NCBI RefSeq assembly: GCF_001422375.1
Contig: NZ_LMMU01000010.1
Location: 159,707-223,706 of the forward strand
DNA length: 64,000 nt
Reading direction: 5' to 3'
DNA from: Methylobacterium sp. Leaf99
GTDB taxonomy: Bacteria > Pseudomonadota > Alphaproteobacteria > Rhizobiales > Beijerinckiaceae
Part shown: positions 41,660 through 50,380 of the stretch, in pieces
Layout of the letters: each line of letters begins with the position of its first letter
Numbering within the stretch: the stretch's first letter is position 1
Notes under the pieces: generated by a model
The model's input: only the letters and a program-made list of their open reading frames with translations
The model's database searches: none
What the model was told of the DNA's origin: nothing
Position numbers and translations under genes: made by a program

Positions 41660-41776
41660 ATCGGCAGCGAGTCCGCCTACGAGGCGCCCGCCGAGCCGGA
41701 CATCCCCCTGCACACGGATGCGGGCACGCCGCAGGACGGTGCCGCCCGCGTGGCGGTGGCGTTGGGGAAGCTCTGA
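41660..41776 (+). pseudogene. C-terminal remnant of adenylylsulfate (APS) kinase
   Basis: In one frame, IGSESAYEAPAEPDIPLHTD, then a short Ala-rich helix and ALGKL before a stop, matches the C-terminus of APS kinases and CysN/C proteins (typically ...GIDSPYEAPENPE...). No kinase P-loop or upstream part is present and there is no start codon. It begins directly after the preceding gene and ends next to the toxin-like module, marking a recombination scar. Confidence 0.6.
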
Positions 41777-41788
41777 AGTGCTGAGGGC

Positions 41789-42394
41789 CTATCGAATGGG
41801 GAGCGGCAGAAACAGGCCGAGGATACATCGCGTGTTGCGGACGGCGATCTGCGTGTGGCTTCGCTGCATGTACCCCGCGCCGGGGTAGAGCTCACCGCCC
41901 TCCGTGAACATCCCCCTCACGGTATCGTAGGGTTCCAGTTCAGGGACCCCCTCCCCGGCACTGTCGATCATGCTGTGAAGGTGTTTGATCACAGCTCGGT
42001 CCAGGAACCGTAACAGACGATCGGAATTCGGGTCGCCCTTGACGTTCCGGTTTTCCGGGAGCGGTAGGCCCGCCATCGTCTGTGTTGCCACGAATGAATC
42101 GTAAGCCAACCGAACGATTCCAAGATCCTCGCGATTGGTCAGATCGAGGCAATGTCTCAGGTCGATGACCGCACCCACGACGAAGGGTTTTGCCGTCGTT
42201 GAGGTCGCGAACTTCGCTTCGGCCCATTCCCAGGCGCGTTTCGGATCGGACTCCCAGAAATACGCCCCTGGGCCGAGCCAGTCGTAATCTTTGTCGCTCT
42301 GAATGAGTGCGGTATCGCCACGGATTGCCTCGAGCCCGATGGCTTCGTCGCATCCGTGGTAACCCAGGACGAAGGAGGTCGCGAGACGGCTCAA
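41789..42394 (-). CDS. ADP-ribosyltransferase-like protein, candidate toxin
   Basis: A 201-residue cytoplasmic protein. The opening FVLGYHGCDEAIGLEAIRG followed by SDKDYDWLGPGAYFWESDP and RAWEWAEAKFA has the YHG...GxYF...A..WA layout of ADP-ribosyltransferase-fold families such as DUF3990. A C-terminal segment EPYDTVRGMFTEGGELYPG holds acidic residues that could supply the catalytic Glu. The start is a TTG at 42394 that overlaps the stop of a 59-residue gene (TTGA), as in toxin-antitoxin operons. GC content is below the surroundings. Function is inference. Confidence 0.6.
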   Translation of the reverse strand: MSRLATSFVLGYHGCDEAIGLEAIRGDTALIQSDKDYDWLGPGAYFWESDPKRAWEWAEAKFATSTTAKPFVVGAVIDLRHCLDLTNREDLGIVRLAYDSFVATQTMAGLPLPENRNVKGDPNSDRLLRFLDRAVIKHLHSMIDSAGEGVPELEPYDTVRGMFTEGGELYPGAGYMQRSHTQIAVRNTRCILGLFLPLPIR

Positions 42395-42570
42395 GCGGCG
42401 CGTGTTGCCTTCTCGTCCGGACCGCCGAAAGTCGCGCGAAGCTCACCGTCCTTCGTATAGATTCCCTCTTCGATGAGGGCCGCCCGCGCGGCAGCGGGAC
42501 TTGCCATGTTTGCGGCGGTACGCTTGACGATCAGAGCCTTGATGGCCGCGCGACGCTTTTCATCCGTCAT
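42391..42570 (-). CDS. Small partner of the ART-like protein, candidate antitoxin
   Basis: A 59-residue protein from ATG 42570, preceded by a good ribosome site (GGAGGTG). It is basic and helical at the start (MTDEKRRAAIKALIVKRTAA) and ends LIEEGIYTKDGELRATFGG. The stop overlaps the start of the ART-like gene. Small upstream genes ending in a 'LI.EGIYT..G.L...GG' pattern are common beside such genes. An antitoxin or immunity role is inferred from order, size and coupling only. Confidence 0.6.
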   Translation of the reverse strand: MTDEKRRAAIKALIVKRTAANMASPAAARAALIEEGIYTKDGELRATFGGPDEKATRAA

Positions 42571-42667
42571 GATCCCGGCACCTCCGAAGTCGATCGCGCA
42601 TGGCAGCGCGCCACTCATCCTCAATCATAGGGAGAAACGCGGCGGAGGTGCAACGGGCTCCCGAAAG

Positions 42668-42695
42668 CCCCTTTCGATCGGTGGATCGAAAGGGG
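42668..42695 (-). terminator. Hairpin terminator after thrS
   Basis: CCCCTTTCGATC-GGTG-GATCGAAAGGGG forms a perfect 12-pair stem ten bases beyond the thrS stop. A strong U-tract is lacking, but the position and stability suit transcription termination. Confidence 0.75.
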
Positions 42696-42705
42696 GCGCA
42701 GTCCG

Positions 42706-44718
42706 TCAGGGCGTCGGCGCCGCGTCGTGCTGTCCGTCGAGGCTGACCTCCGCGCTCGGCACGCTCGCGGCGATGCTGTCGGCGCGGATGCGGTCGGGGG
42801 AGGTCGCCTCGGCCACCAGGGCGGCCAGGGTCTCGTCGAGGCCGCCCGTGCGGGTGTGCTGGCTGCCGAGCCGCCGGACCGAGACCGTGCGCTCCTCGCC
42901 CTCCTTGCGGCCGACCACCAGCATCACCGGGACCTTGGCCAGGGAGTGCTCGCGGACCTTGTAGTTGATCTTTTCGTTCCTCAGATCGGCTCCCACCCGC
43001 AGGCCGAGGCGGTCGGCGGCGGCCACCACCTCGCGGGCATACGGGTCGGCGTCGCCCGTGATGGTCGCCACGACGACCTGCACCGGCGCGAGCCAGAGCG
43101 GGAAATGCCCAGCGAAATGCTCGATGAGGATGCCGGTGAAACGCTCCAGCGAGCCGCAGATGGCGCGGTGGACCATGACCGGCGGCTTCTTCCCGCTGTC
43201 GGCATCGACGTAGAAGGCGCCGAAGCGCTCGGGCAGGTTGAAGTCCACCTGGGTGGTGCCGCACTGCCAGTCGCGGCCGATGGCGTCGCGGAGCACGTAC
43301 TCGAATTTCGGCCCGTAGAACGCGCCCTCGCCCGGGTTGATCGCCGTCCTGATCCGGCCGCCCGACTGCTCCTCGATCTGCGCCAGCACGCGGGTCATCA
43401 CCTCCTCGGCGTGGTCCCACAACGCGTCCGAGCCGACCCGCTTCTCGGGCCGCGTCGAGAGCTTCACCACGATGTCGCCGAAGCCGAAATCGGCGTAGGT
43501 CGAGAGGATCAGGTCGTTGATCTTGAGGCACTCGGCGGCGAGCTGGTCCTCGGTGCAGAACACGTGGGCGTCGTCCTGGGTGAAGGCGCGCACCCGCATG
43601 AGGCCGTGGAGCGCGCCCGACGGCTCGTAGCGCGAGACCGCGCCGAACTCGGCCATGCGCAGGGGAAGGTCGCGGTAGGATTTGAGGCCGTGCTTGAAGA
43701 TGAGCACGTGGCCGGGACAGTTCATCGGCTTGATGGCGAAGACGCGCTCGTCCTCGGTCTTCGTCACGAACATGTTGTCCCGGTACCACTCCCAGTGGCC
43801 GGAGGTCTCCCACAGGGCCTTGTCGAGGATCTGGGGCGCGTTGACCTCCTGGTAGTCGCCCTTCAGGCGCCGGCGCATGTAGGCGATGAGCTCCTGGAAC
43901 ACGGTCCAGCCCTTGGCGTGCCAGAACACCACGCCCGGCCCCTCCTCCTGGAAGTGGAACAGGTCCATCTCGCGGCCCAGGCGCCGGTGGTCGCGGCGCT
44001 CGGCCTCCTCCAGGCGGTGGAGGTAGGCGTCGAGATCCTCTTTCGTGGCCCAGGCGGTGCCGTAGATGCGGGTCAGCATCGGATTGTTGGAATCACCCCG
44101 CCAGTAGGCACCGGCCACCTTCATGAGCTTGAACGCGGTGCCGACCTTGCCCGTCGAGGTCATGTGCGGGCCGCGGCACAGGTCGAACCAGTCGCCCTGG
44201 CGGTAGATGTTCAGGTCCTCGCCGGGCGGGATCGCGTCGACGAGCTCGACCTTGTAGGCCTCGCCTTTCTCCTCGAAGAGCTTGCGCACATCCTCGCGTG
44301 TCCAGACTTCCTTGGTGAACGGGGCATCGCGCGAAAGAATCTCGCGCATCTTGGCCTCGATGGCGGGGAAGTCGTCGGGCGTGAACGGCTGGTCGCGGGC
44401 AAAATCGTAGTAGAAGCCGTTCTCGATGACGGGGCCGATGGTGACCTGCGTCTCCGGCCACAGGGCCTGGACGGCTTCGGCCAGGACGTGGGCGCAATCG
44501 TGCCGGATCAGCTCCAGGCTGCGCGGGTCGGCGCGGTCGAGGAACTCGATTCGGGCGTCCGCCTCGATGAGGTCGGAGAGGTCGCGGACCCGGCCGTCCA
44601 GCGCCATGGCGACGGTGCGCTTGGCGAGCGACTTGGCGATGCCCTCGACGACGGCGCGGCCGGTGACGGCGCCCTCGAAACTGCGGGTGTTGCCGTCGGG
44701 GAAGGTCAGGATGGGCAT
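42706..44718 (-). CDS. thrS: Threonyl-tRNA synthetase
   Basis: A class II synthetase of 670 residues. It contains the N-terminal TGS domain (MPILTFPDGNTRSFEGAVTG), the editing domain with HDCAHVLAEAVQAL and the HxxxH/C-type site, motif 2 (FGAVSRYEPSGALHGLMRVRAFTQDD) and motif 3 (ADPYAREVV region preceded by MVHRAICGSLERF), with zinc ligands in AIKPMNCPGHVLIF. Its anticodon-binding domain ends VSVRRLGSQHTRT. ATG 44718 is preferred over the in-frame GTG at 44727. The gene stands alone and is followed by a strong hairpin. Confidence 0.97.
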   Translation of the reverse strand: MPILTFPDGNTRSFEGAVTGRAVVEGIAKSLAKRTVAMALDGRVRDLSDLIEADARIEFLDRADPRSLELIRHDCAHVLAEAVQALWPETQVTIGPVIENGFYYDFARDQPFTPDDFPAIEAKMREILSRDAPFTKEVWTREDVRKLFEEKGEAYKVELVDAIPPGEDLNIYRQGDWFDLCRGPHMTSTGKVGTAFKLMKVAGAYWRGDSNNPMLTRIYGTAWATKEDLDAYLHRLEEAERRDHRRLGREMDLFHFQEEGPGVVFWHAKGWTVFQELIAYMRRRLKGDYQEVNAPQILDKALWETSGHWEWYRDNMFVTKTEDERVFAIKPMNCPGHVLIFKHGLKSYRDLPLRMAEFGAVSRYEPSGALHGLMRVRAFTQDDAHVFCTEDQLAAECLKINDLILSTYADFGFGDIVVKLSTRPEKRVGSDALWDHAEEVMTRVLAQIEEQSGGRIRTAINPGEGAFYGPKFEYVLRDAIGRDWQCGTTQVDFNLPERFGAFYVDADSGKKPPVMVHRAICGSLERFTGILIEHFAGHFPLWLAPVQVVVATITGDADPYAREVVAAADRLGLRVGADLRNEKINYKVREHSLAKVPVMLVVGRKEGEERTVSVRRLGSQHTRTGGLDETLAALVAEATSPDRIRADSIAASVPSAEVSLDGQHDAAPTP

Positions 44719-45077
44719 CGGGATCACTCTCGCGGTGGCTCACTCCTGCGAACGCAGCAGGTAAGCCGGGTGGGATCGGGCGCGACACGCGCCGCGCCCG
44801 GCCGTTTAGACCGTTTCGCGGACGGAAGGAATCCGCTTGCGGTGGAAGGCGCGCGGTGAAGGTTCGCCGGGAACCTCCGGTCCGGCGCGCGGCGGCGTGA
44901 CCTGCGTTCAGCTACGATCCGGTGCGGTTGACACGCGCCGCGGTTGACAACCCGCCGCCCGGAACAGCCCATCGTTCGCATCCGGGCCCGGGCGGGCATC
45001 AGCCCGCACAGATGCCCCCACGCGGTCCGATCAGGCGAGCCGGCCCCGTGGGGCGACGGGCTCACGGGAGAGCACCC
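44719..45077. other. Divergent intergenic region between thrS and the carboxylate transporter
   Basis: About 360 GC-rich bases. GCGGTTGACA occurs twice, at 44924-44933 and 44940-44949, 16 bases apart; each contains a consensus -35 hexamer TTGACA. No good -10 element follows. The transporter frame stays open upstream to 44922 but the peptide is Pro/Arg-rich and not accepted. Nothing else was recognised. Confidence 0.45.
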
Positions 45078-46445
45078 ATGTCGAATCCCCTCGCCGCCGC
45101 CCCGGCGGAGACCCCCGGCGCGGTCGGGGCGCCCGCGAAAAGATTCTGGCCGCAGGGCTGGTGGCGGATGGTCGACATCAAGATCGGCATCATCCCGCTG
45201 CCGGTCTACGCGATCCTGGTGGTCCTGCTGGCGATCCTGACCCAGGAGGGCGAGATCAAGCCGGATGCGCCGACGATGATCGCCGTGCTGGTCCTCGGCG
45301 GCTTCACCTGCGCCGAGATCGGCAAGCGCCTGCCGGTCCTGCGCAGCATCGGCGCGGGGGCGATCTTCGCGACCTTCATCCCCTCGGCCCTGGTCTTCTA
45401 CGATCTGATCCCGCCGCAGATCGTCAGGGCCATCGTGGACTTCACCAAATTCACCAATTTCCTCTACCTCTACATCGCCACCATCATCGTCGGCAGCATC
45501 CTGGGCATGGACCGCGCGGTGCTGATCAGGGGCTTCCTGAAGATCTTCGTGCCCCTGGCCGCGGGCTCCGTGGCGGCGGGGCTCGTCGGCACCCTCGTCG
45601 GCACCGTGCTGGGTCTGGGCGCCTACAACACCTTCTTCTTCGTCGTGGTGCCGATCATGGCCGGCGGCGTCGGCGAAGGCGCGATCCCGCTCTCCATCGG
45701 CTACGCCGCGATCCTGGGCCAGGGCCAGGGCGACGTGTTCGCCCAGGTGCTGCCGCCGGTGATGCTCGGCAGCCTCACGGCGATCATCCTCGCCGGCACC
45801 CTCAACGCGGTGGGCAAGCGCCTGCCCCACCTCACCGGCGAGGGCCGGCTCCAGCCCGACCGGGACAACGACGTCGCGGCGGTCAAGGTGGAGGACATCC
45901 CCGTCGACGCCGCCACCGTGGGCGCGGCGGCGCTGACGGCGGTGACGCTCTACCTCCTCGGCGTGATGATGCACCACCTCACCGGCCTGCCCGCCCCCGT
46001 GGCGATGCTGTTCCTCGCCGTGATGGCCAAGCTCGCCAGCGCCGTGTCGCCGCGCCTCCAGGCTGGCGGCTTCGTCGCCTACAAGTTCGTACAGATCGGC
46101 ATGACCTATCCGCTGCTCTTCGCGGTGGGCGTGTCGCTGACCCCGTGGGACAAGCTCGTCGCCGCGTTCACGATTCCGAACCTCATCACCATCGTGGCCA
46201 CCGTGGTGACCCTCATGGCCGTGGGCTTCTGGGTGGGGCGCCGGCTCGGCCTGTACCCCATCGAGACCGCCATCGTGAACGCCTGCCACAGCGGCCAGGG
46301 CGGCACCGGCGACGTCGCCATCCTGACGGCGGCCAATCGGATGTCGCTGATGCCGTTCGCCCAGATCGCGACGCGGATCGGCGGCGCGCTCACGGTCACG
46401 GGGACGCTGGTGGTGATGCGGTGGCTGACCGCCGTGCCGCTCTGA
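45078..46445 (+). CDS. 2-hydroxycarboxylate transporter family protein (CitS/MaeN-like)
   Basis: A 455-residue inner-membrane symporter for citrate, malate or lactate-type carboxylates (2HCT family). It has about eleven hydrophobic segments. The two re-entrant-loop signatures are intact: PIMAGGVGEGAIPLSIGYA and NACHSGQGGTGDVAILTAAN. The order of segments matches CitS, and uptake with Na+ or H+ is expected. ATG 45078 lies behind a GGGAGAG ribosome site. The gene stands alone; its substrate may supply C4 or C6 acids for multicarbon growth. Confidence 0.92.
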   Translation: MSNPLAAAPAETPGAVGAPAKRFWPQGWWRMVDIKIGIIPLPVYAILVVLLAILTQEGEIKPDAPTMIAVLVLGGFTCAEIGKRLPVLRSIGAGAIFATFIPSALVFYDLIPPQIVRAIVDFTKFTNFLYLYIATIIVGSILGMDRAVLIRGFLKIFVPLAAGSVAAGLVGTLVGTVLGLGAYNTFFFVVVPIMAGGVGEGAIPLSIGYAAILGQGQGDVFAQVLPPVMLGSLTAIILAGTLNAVGKRLPHLTGEGRLQPDRDNDVAAVKVEDIPVDAATVGAAALTAVTLYLLGVMMHHLTGLPAPVAMLFLAVMAKLASAVSPRLQAGGFVAYKFVQIGMTYPLLFAVGVSLTPWDKLVAAFTIPNLITIVATVVTLMAVGFWVGRRLGLYPIETAIVNACHSGQGGTGDVAILTAANRMSLMPFAQIATRIGGALTVTGTLVVMRWLTAVPL

Positions 46446-46734
46446 GTGCCGACGGGCGCCGCGTTTCGCGCCGGGTGAACGGGACGCCCGGGCTTTCTGT
46501 CAAGTAAAATAACGGCTCGCCATTGTCATTTTGCTGGTTTGTCAGTCAATGGCGTAAGAATATTACCATTTAAGGCGGTTGCATTCAGGCGCGATAAGAG
46601 CTTGTTAAATCATTGTCGATCAAATTGGTCCTGTGCGAAGAGCGATGGCCTGATCTTGCGGATTCGTAAGGCTGCAGATCGATCGGCCGTCGATGTGGTC
46701 ATGGCGTATCTCGAAGTATAGAGATTCTGCATCC
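46446..46734. other. AT-rich intergenic region upstream of the diguanylate cyclase gene
   Basis: Distinctly AT-rich compared with the neighbours. It contains an 8-bp inverted repeat CGCCATTG/CAATGGCG (46518-46525, 46547-46554), which may end the transporter transcript or act as an operator. A 60-codon frame at 46539-46721 shows no family features and is not accepted. Confidence 0.5.
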
Positions 46735-47976
46735 ATGACAGTCGAAGATGGACCCGTTCAACGCGGGGCGCTGTTGAGGCAGGTCGAGGCTGAGCTTGCG
46801 CGGCCCTGGTCGAAGATCGCCTTCGGCCCGGTGGTCGAGTCCCGGTATCAAAGCGCGATCGAGCCGGCCCGCACGCGGCATTACATCCTCTGCCATCTCT
46901 CGGGGATGGCCGTGTTCGACCTGTTCGTCTTCGTGAATGCCCTGATCATTCCCGACGTCCTCGTCCTGACGATCGTCATCGATTTCGCGGTCCTGACACC
47001 GTCGCTGCTCCTGCTGGTGTGGGCGATGCATCGGCGGAGGGTGCCGACGGTCGTCGCGAGCACGATCTTCCTGTTTCCGATGCTCTGCACGATGCTGGGT
47101 CTGATGCTGGCCTCGCGCGCTCAGAACGCCGTGATGATCGCGTTCGCGATCCCGATGGTCATGCTCTACGCCAGCATCGCCCTGCCGCTCCCGGTCGTCC
47201 ACGCGGGCATCGTCGCCGCGGGCGCGACGATCCTCACGGCCGCCGCCGTCGCGCTTCACCCCGGCTTCGATCTCGGCGGCGGTCTCTTCGCGGTCATGCT
47301 CAACGTCTCCATGGCGGGCTACCTGCTGGTCGCGGCTTTCCGGAACGAGGTCAGCGAGCGGCGCTTCTACCTGCTGACCCTGCGCGACACCCTGTGGTCC
47401 GAGCGCCTGCGCGCCCGCAACCAGAGGCTGCTCAGCCTGTCCGACACCGATGGGCTGACGGGCGTCGGAAACCGGCGGTCGTTCGACGCCCGCCTGGAAG
47501 GGTTGTGGCGCGACGGCGCCGGCTCCGCGTCGCCCATCGCCCTGCTGATGATCGACATCGATCACTTCAAGCGCCTCAACGACACCTACGGGCACCTCAG
47601 GGGCGACGAGTGCCTGCGGGCCGTGGCCGGCACCGTCAGCAATACGATACGCGGCTCGACCGGGAGCACGTTCCGCTATGGCGGGGAGGAGTTCGCGGTG
47701 CTCCTGGCCGGTGCGGAGGCCGAACAGGTGGATCGGATCGCCGAGCGTGTTCGAAGTGCCGTCGAGGCGGCGGTCATCCCCCTCCCGGGCGGTCCCCCCG
47801 ACGGGGTCGGCGTCACCGTGAGCATCGGGTACGCCGCGATGGTGCCGGAGGCCGGTCTGCCGCACGCGACCCTGATCTCGATTGCGGACGCGGCCCTGTA
47901 CAAGGCCAAGCAGAAGGGGCGAAACCGGGTTCAGATCGGGCATGCCGATTTCGCGACGACCCTGCAGGTCGCGTGA
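46735..47976 (+). CDS. Membrane-bound diguanylate cyclase
   Basis: A 413-residue protein with about six membrane helices (residues 45-215) followed by a GGDEF domain that makes cyclic di-GMP. The active site is GGEEF (316-320, FRYGGEEFAVLL), with DTDGLTGVGNRRSFDARL, LLMIDIDHFKRLNDTYGHLRGDE and ADAALYKAKQKGRNRV. No RxxD inhibitory site was noted at the usual place. The helical sensor is not a named family. It could feed the PilZ protein encoded at 54053, though c-di-GMP effects are genome-wide. Confidence 0.93.
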   Translation: MTVEDGPVQRGALLRQVEAELARPWSKIAFGPVVESRYQSAIEPARTRHYILCHLSGMAVFDLFVFVNALIIPDVLVLTIVIDFAVLTPSLLLLVWAMHRRRVPTVVASTIFLFPMLCTMLGLMLASRAQNAVMIAFAIPMVMLYASIALPLPVVHAGIVAAGATILTAAAVALHPGFDLGGGLFAVMLNVSMAGYLLVAAFRNEVSERRFYLLTLRDTLWSERLRARNQRLLSLSDTDGLTGVGNRRSFDARLEGLWRDGAGSASPIALLMIDIDHFKRLNDTYGHLRGDECLRAVAGTVSNTIRGSTGSTFRYGGEEFAVLLAGAEAEQVDRIAERVRSAVEAAVIPLPGGPPDGVGVTVSIGYAAMVPEAGLPHATLISIADAALYKAKQKGRNRVQIGHADFATTLQVA

Positions 47977-48043
47977 ATCCGCCGATGCGTCCGCCGACGA
48001 GTCCGCCGAGGGGATCGGGGGCATCGACGAACCGGTTCCGGTC

Positions 48044-48376
48044 TCAGGCCTCGGCGTCCTCCGTCGCCGCGCAGGCGAACGGCGAGGCCGGGGCGTTCAC
48101 GCCGCGCCAGCGGCCGTAGCGCCACGGCGTGAACCACCGGGCGCGGGGCGGGAGCGCCTCCGGTACGAGGTCGATGCCGTGCGTCCCCAGGGGCCCGCAG
48201 CGGCAGATCCGCGAAAACCCGATCCAGCCGCCGGCCCAGGGACCGTGGCGGCCGATGGCCTCGTCCGTGTAGGTCGAGCAGGACGGCCAGTGCCGGCACT
48301 GGCGGCCGATTACGCCCGACAGGGTGAGCTGGTAGGCGCGGATCGCGACGTGGGCGGCGCGCCGGACCGCGGTCAG
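48044..48376 (-). CDS. yidD: Membrane protein insertion efficiency factor
   Basis: A YidD-family protein of about 110 residues, a small membrane-associated factor that aids YidC-dependent insertion. The hallmark cysteine pattern is clear: GRQCRHWPSCSTYTDEAIGR, then HGPWAGGWIGFSRICRCGP and GTHGIDLVPEALP. No ATG, GTG or TTG lies before the conserved region in this frame; the best start is a CTG at 48376 overlapping the stop of the upstream IscU-like gene (CTGA). Translation is therefore probably coupled to that gene. Confidence 0.85.
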   Translation of the reverse strand: MTAVRRAAHVAIRAYQLTLSGVIGRQCRHWPSCSTYTDEAIGRHGPWAGGWIGFSRICRCGPLGTHGIDLVPEALPPRARWFTPWRYGRWRGVNAPASPFACAATEDAEA

Positions 48377-48831
48377 GCGGCGGCCTGTGGCTGGGAAACC
48401 GGCGATCGGGCCGCGATCTGATCGAGGGCATCGACCACGGCGTCGAAGGTCAGGAGCGTCGAGGCGTGGCGCGCCTTGTAGTCGCGCACGGGCTCCAGCA
48501 CGGCGAGATCCGCCCAGACGCCCTCCGGCGCCGGGCCGTTCTGCTTCAGCATGGTTCGCACGGCCTCGCGGACCGCCCGCAGATCGTCGGCCGTGGCGCC
48601 GACGACGTGGCGGGCCATGAGGGAGGATGAGGCCTGGCCCAGGGCGCAGGCCTTCACCGCGTGGGCGAAATCCGTGACGACCCCGTCGGCGACGCAGAGG
48701 TCCACCGTGACGGTGGAGCCGCACAGCTTCGAGTGGGCGGTGGCGCTGGCGTCGGGGGCGGGCAGGCGCCCGAGGCGGGGAATGTCGGCGGCGAGTTCGA
48801 GGATGCGACGGTTGTAGATGTCGTCGAGCAT
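48373..48831 (-). CDS. Iron-sulfur cluster assembly scaffold (IscU/NifU N-terminal type)
   Basis: A 152-residue U-type scaffold. Key Cys-bearing stretches are SKLCGSTVTVDLCVADG and VKACALGQASSSLMARHVVG, matching two of the conserved cluster-ligand positions; the third Cys usual near the C-terminus is replaced in RDYKARHASTLLTFDAV, where His is present, so the ligand set is like SufU-related alphaproteobacterial proteins. ATG 48831 is chosen as the fold starts there. It overlaps yidD and lies divergent from folE. Confidence 0.85.
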   Translation of the reverse strand: MLDDIYNRRILELAADIPRLGRLPAPDASATAHSKLCGSTVTVDLCVADGVVTDFAHAVKACALGQASSSLMARHVVGATADDLRAVREAVRTMLKQNGPAPEGVWADLAVLEPVRDYKARHASTLLTFDAVVDALDQIAARSPVSQPQAAA

Positions 48832-49133
48832 GGGCGGCGTCCTCTCGGCAGGATCCACGGGGGGAGCTGGCTCGTGCGAAGCCGGCTTCCGGTCCCGGTT
48901 GTCTGATCCGCGCCGCCCGCATTGCGCGGCGGCGCGATAACGACGATATAGGCGCCAACGCACCGTTTCGCGAGGAGGCGGATCGTCGATCCGGGCCGCG
49001 CCCACGGCCGGGGTCGCGCCTGCGGCCAGGGCGTCCCCGCCGGCCGATGCCTCAGACGGCCAGTGGTTCGACGATGTACGCCAAGCCCGACAGCAACACG
49101 ATGACGACCCGGATCGCTCGGGCGGAAGATGCC

Positions 49134-49928
49134 ATGGATGCCGCGCTCAAGTCCCTGTCCTACCGCCTGACCGAGACGGAGGATTCGCGGATGACCCCCA
49201 AGACGCCAGACGTGGCGCGCCCGAACGGCGCGGCGACACCCCCGTCCCTGAACGGCATGCGCAACGACAACGCGCCGGTGCCGGCCGGGGAAATCGCCCC
49301 CGAAATCGCCCCCTTGCCGTCGTCCGCCAAGCGTACGCCCGAGGCCATCGCCGCCGGCCGCCCGAGCCGCGAGGAGGCCGAGGCCGCCGTGCGCACCCTC
49401 CTGCGCTGGGCCGGGGACGATCCGAACCGCGAGGGCCTGCGCGACACCCCCGCCCGGGTGGCCAAGGCCTACGGCCAGCTCTTCGGCGGCTACGAGCAGG
49501 ATGCCGACAAGCTCCTCGAACGGGTGTTCGAGGAGGTCGAAGGCTATTCCGACATCGTCCTCGTGCGCGACATCCCGTTCTACTCCCACTGCGAGCACCA
49601 CATGGTGCCGTTCATGGGGCTCGCCCACATCGCCTACTATCCGACCAAGGGCGTGGTCGGCCTGTCGAAGCTCGCCCGCGTGGTCGATACCTTCGCCCGC
49701 CGCCTGCAGACCCAGGAGACCATGACGGCGCAGATCGCCGACGTGATCGAGAGCATCCTCAAGCCCCGCGGCATCGCCGTGATGGTGGAGGCCGAGCACC
49801 TCTGCATGGCCATGCGCGGTGTGCAGAAGGCCGGGGTCTCGACCATCACGACCCAGTTCCGCGGCGCGTTCCGCAACGACCCCAACGAGCAGGTCCGCTT
49901 CCTGACCCTCGTGCGCAACAAGCCCTGA
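49134..49928 (+). CDS. folE: GTP cyclohydrolase I
   Basis: Converts GTP to dihydroneopterin triphosphate, the first step to tetrahydrofolate and, in methylotrophs, also tetrahydromethanopterin-type pterins. The catalytic part (about residues 85-264) has LLRWAGDDPNREGLRDTPARV, zinc-site IPFYSHCEHHMVPFMG and VEAEHLCMAMRGV. The first 80 residues are an unusual disordered extension. ATGs at 49074, 49101 and 49134 are open; 49134 has the best ribosome site (GGAAG). It is followed nine bases later by hisI. Confidence 0.95.
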   Translation: MDAALKSLSYRLTETEDSRMTPKTPDVARPNGAATPPSLNGMRNDNAPVPAGEIAPEIAPLPSSAKRTPEAIAAGRPSREEAEAAVRTLLRWAGDDPNREGLRDTPARVAKAYGQLFGGYEQDADKLLERVFEEVEGYSDIVLVRDIPFYSHCEHHMVPFMGLAHIAYYPTKGVVGLSKLARVVDTFARRLQTQETMTAQIADVIESILKPRGIAVMVEAEHLCMAMRGVQKAGVSTITTQFRGAFRNDPNEQVRFLTLVRNKP

Positions 49929-49936
49929 GCCGGCCG

Positions 49937-50380
49937 ATGACCCTTCCCTTCGCTGCACCTGGCACGAAGGCCGAGGTCGAGGAGGGGGCCGTCCTCACCC
50001 CCCGCTTCGACGCGAACGGCCTCATCGCCTGCATCGCCGTCGACGCCGCGGACGGGCAGGTGCTCATGCTCGCCCACATGAACGCCGAGTCCCTCGCCCG
50101 CACCCTGGAGACGGGCGAGGCCTGGTACTGGTCGCGCTCCCGCGAAGAACTCTGGCACAAGGGCGCCACCTCCGGGCAGATCCAGCGCGTCGTCGAGATG
50201 CGGGTCGATTGCGACCAGGACGCCGTCCTCATCCGCGTGGAGGTCGGCGGCGACGGCGGCTGCTGCCATACGGGCCGGCGCGACTGCTTCTACCGCCGCG
50301 TCGAACTCGGGCCCGGCGGCGGAACGGCCGCGCCGGTGCGCCTGCAGGCGATCGCGTCACGGGTGAACCACTCCGCATGA
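49937..50380 (+). CDS. hisI: Phosphoribosyl-AMP cyclohydrolase
   Basis: Third enzyme of histidine synthesis, 147 residues, stand-alone form without the HisE pyrophosphatase domain. Motifs: VLMLAHMNAESLARTLETGEAWYWSRSREELWHKG, MRVDCDQDAVLIRVE (zinc Cys and acidic ligands) and CCHTGRRDCFYRR (zinc Cys-Cys-His). It follows folE, whose cyclohydrolase chemistry is similar; this folE-hisI-patatin order recurs in Rhizobiales. Stop overlaps the next gene (ATGA). Confidence 0.95.
   Translation: MTLPFAAPGTKAEVEEGAVLTPRFDANGLIACIAVDAADGQVLMLAHMNAESLARTLETGEAWYWSRSREELWHKGATSGQIQRVVEMRVDCDQDAVLIRVEVGGDGGCCHTGRRDCFYRRVELGPGGGTAAPVRLQAIASRVNHSA

Noticed and set aside
46539..46721. 60-codon frame before the diguanylate cyclase
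   Set aside because: AT-rich intergenic sequence, no ribosome site, no family features.
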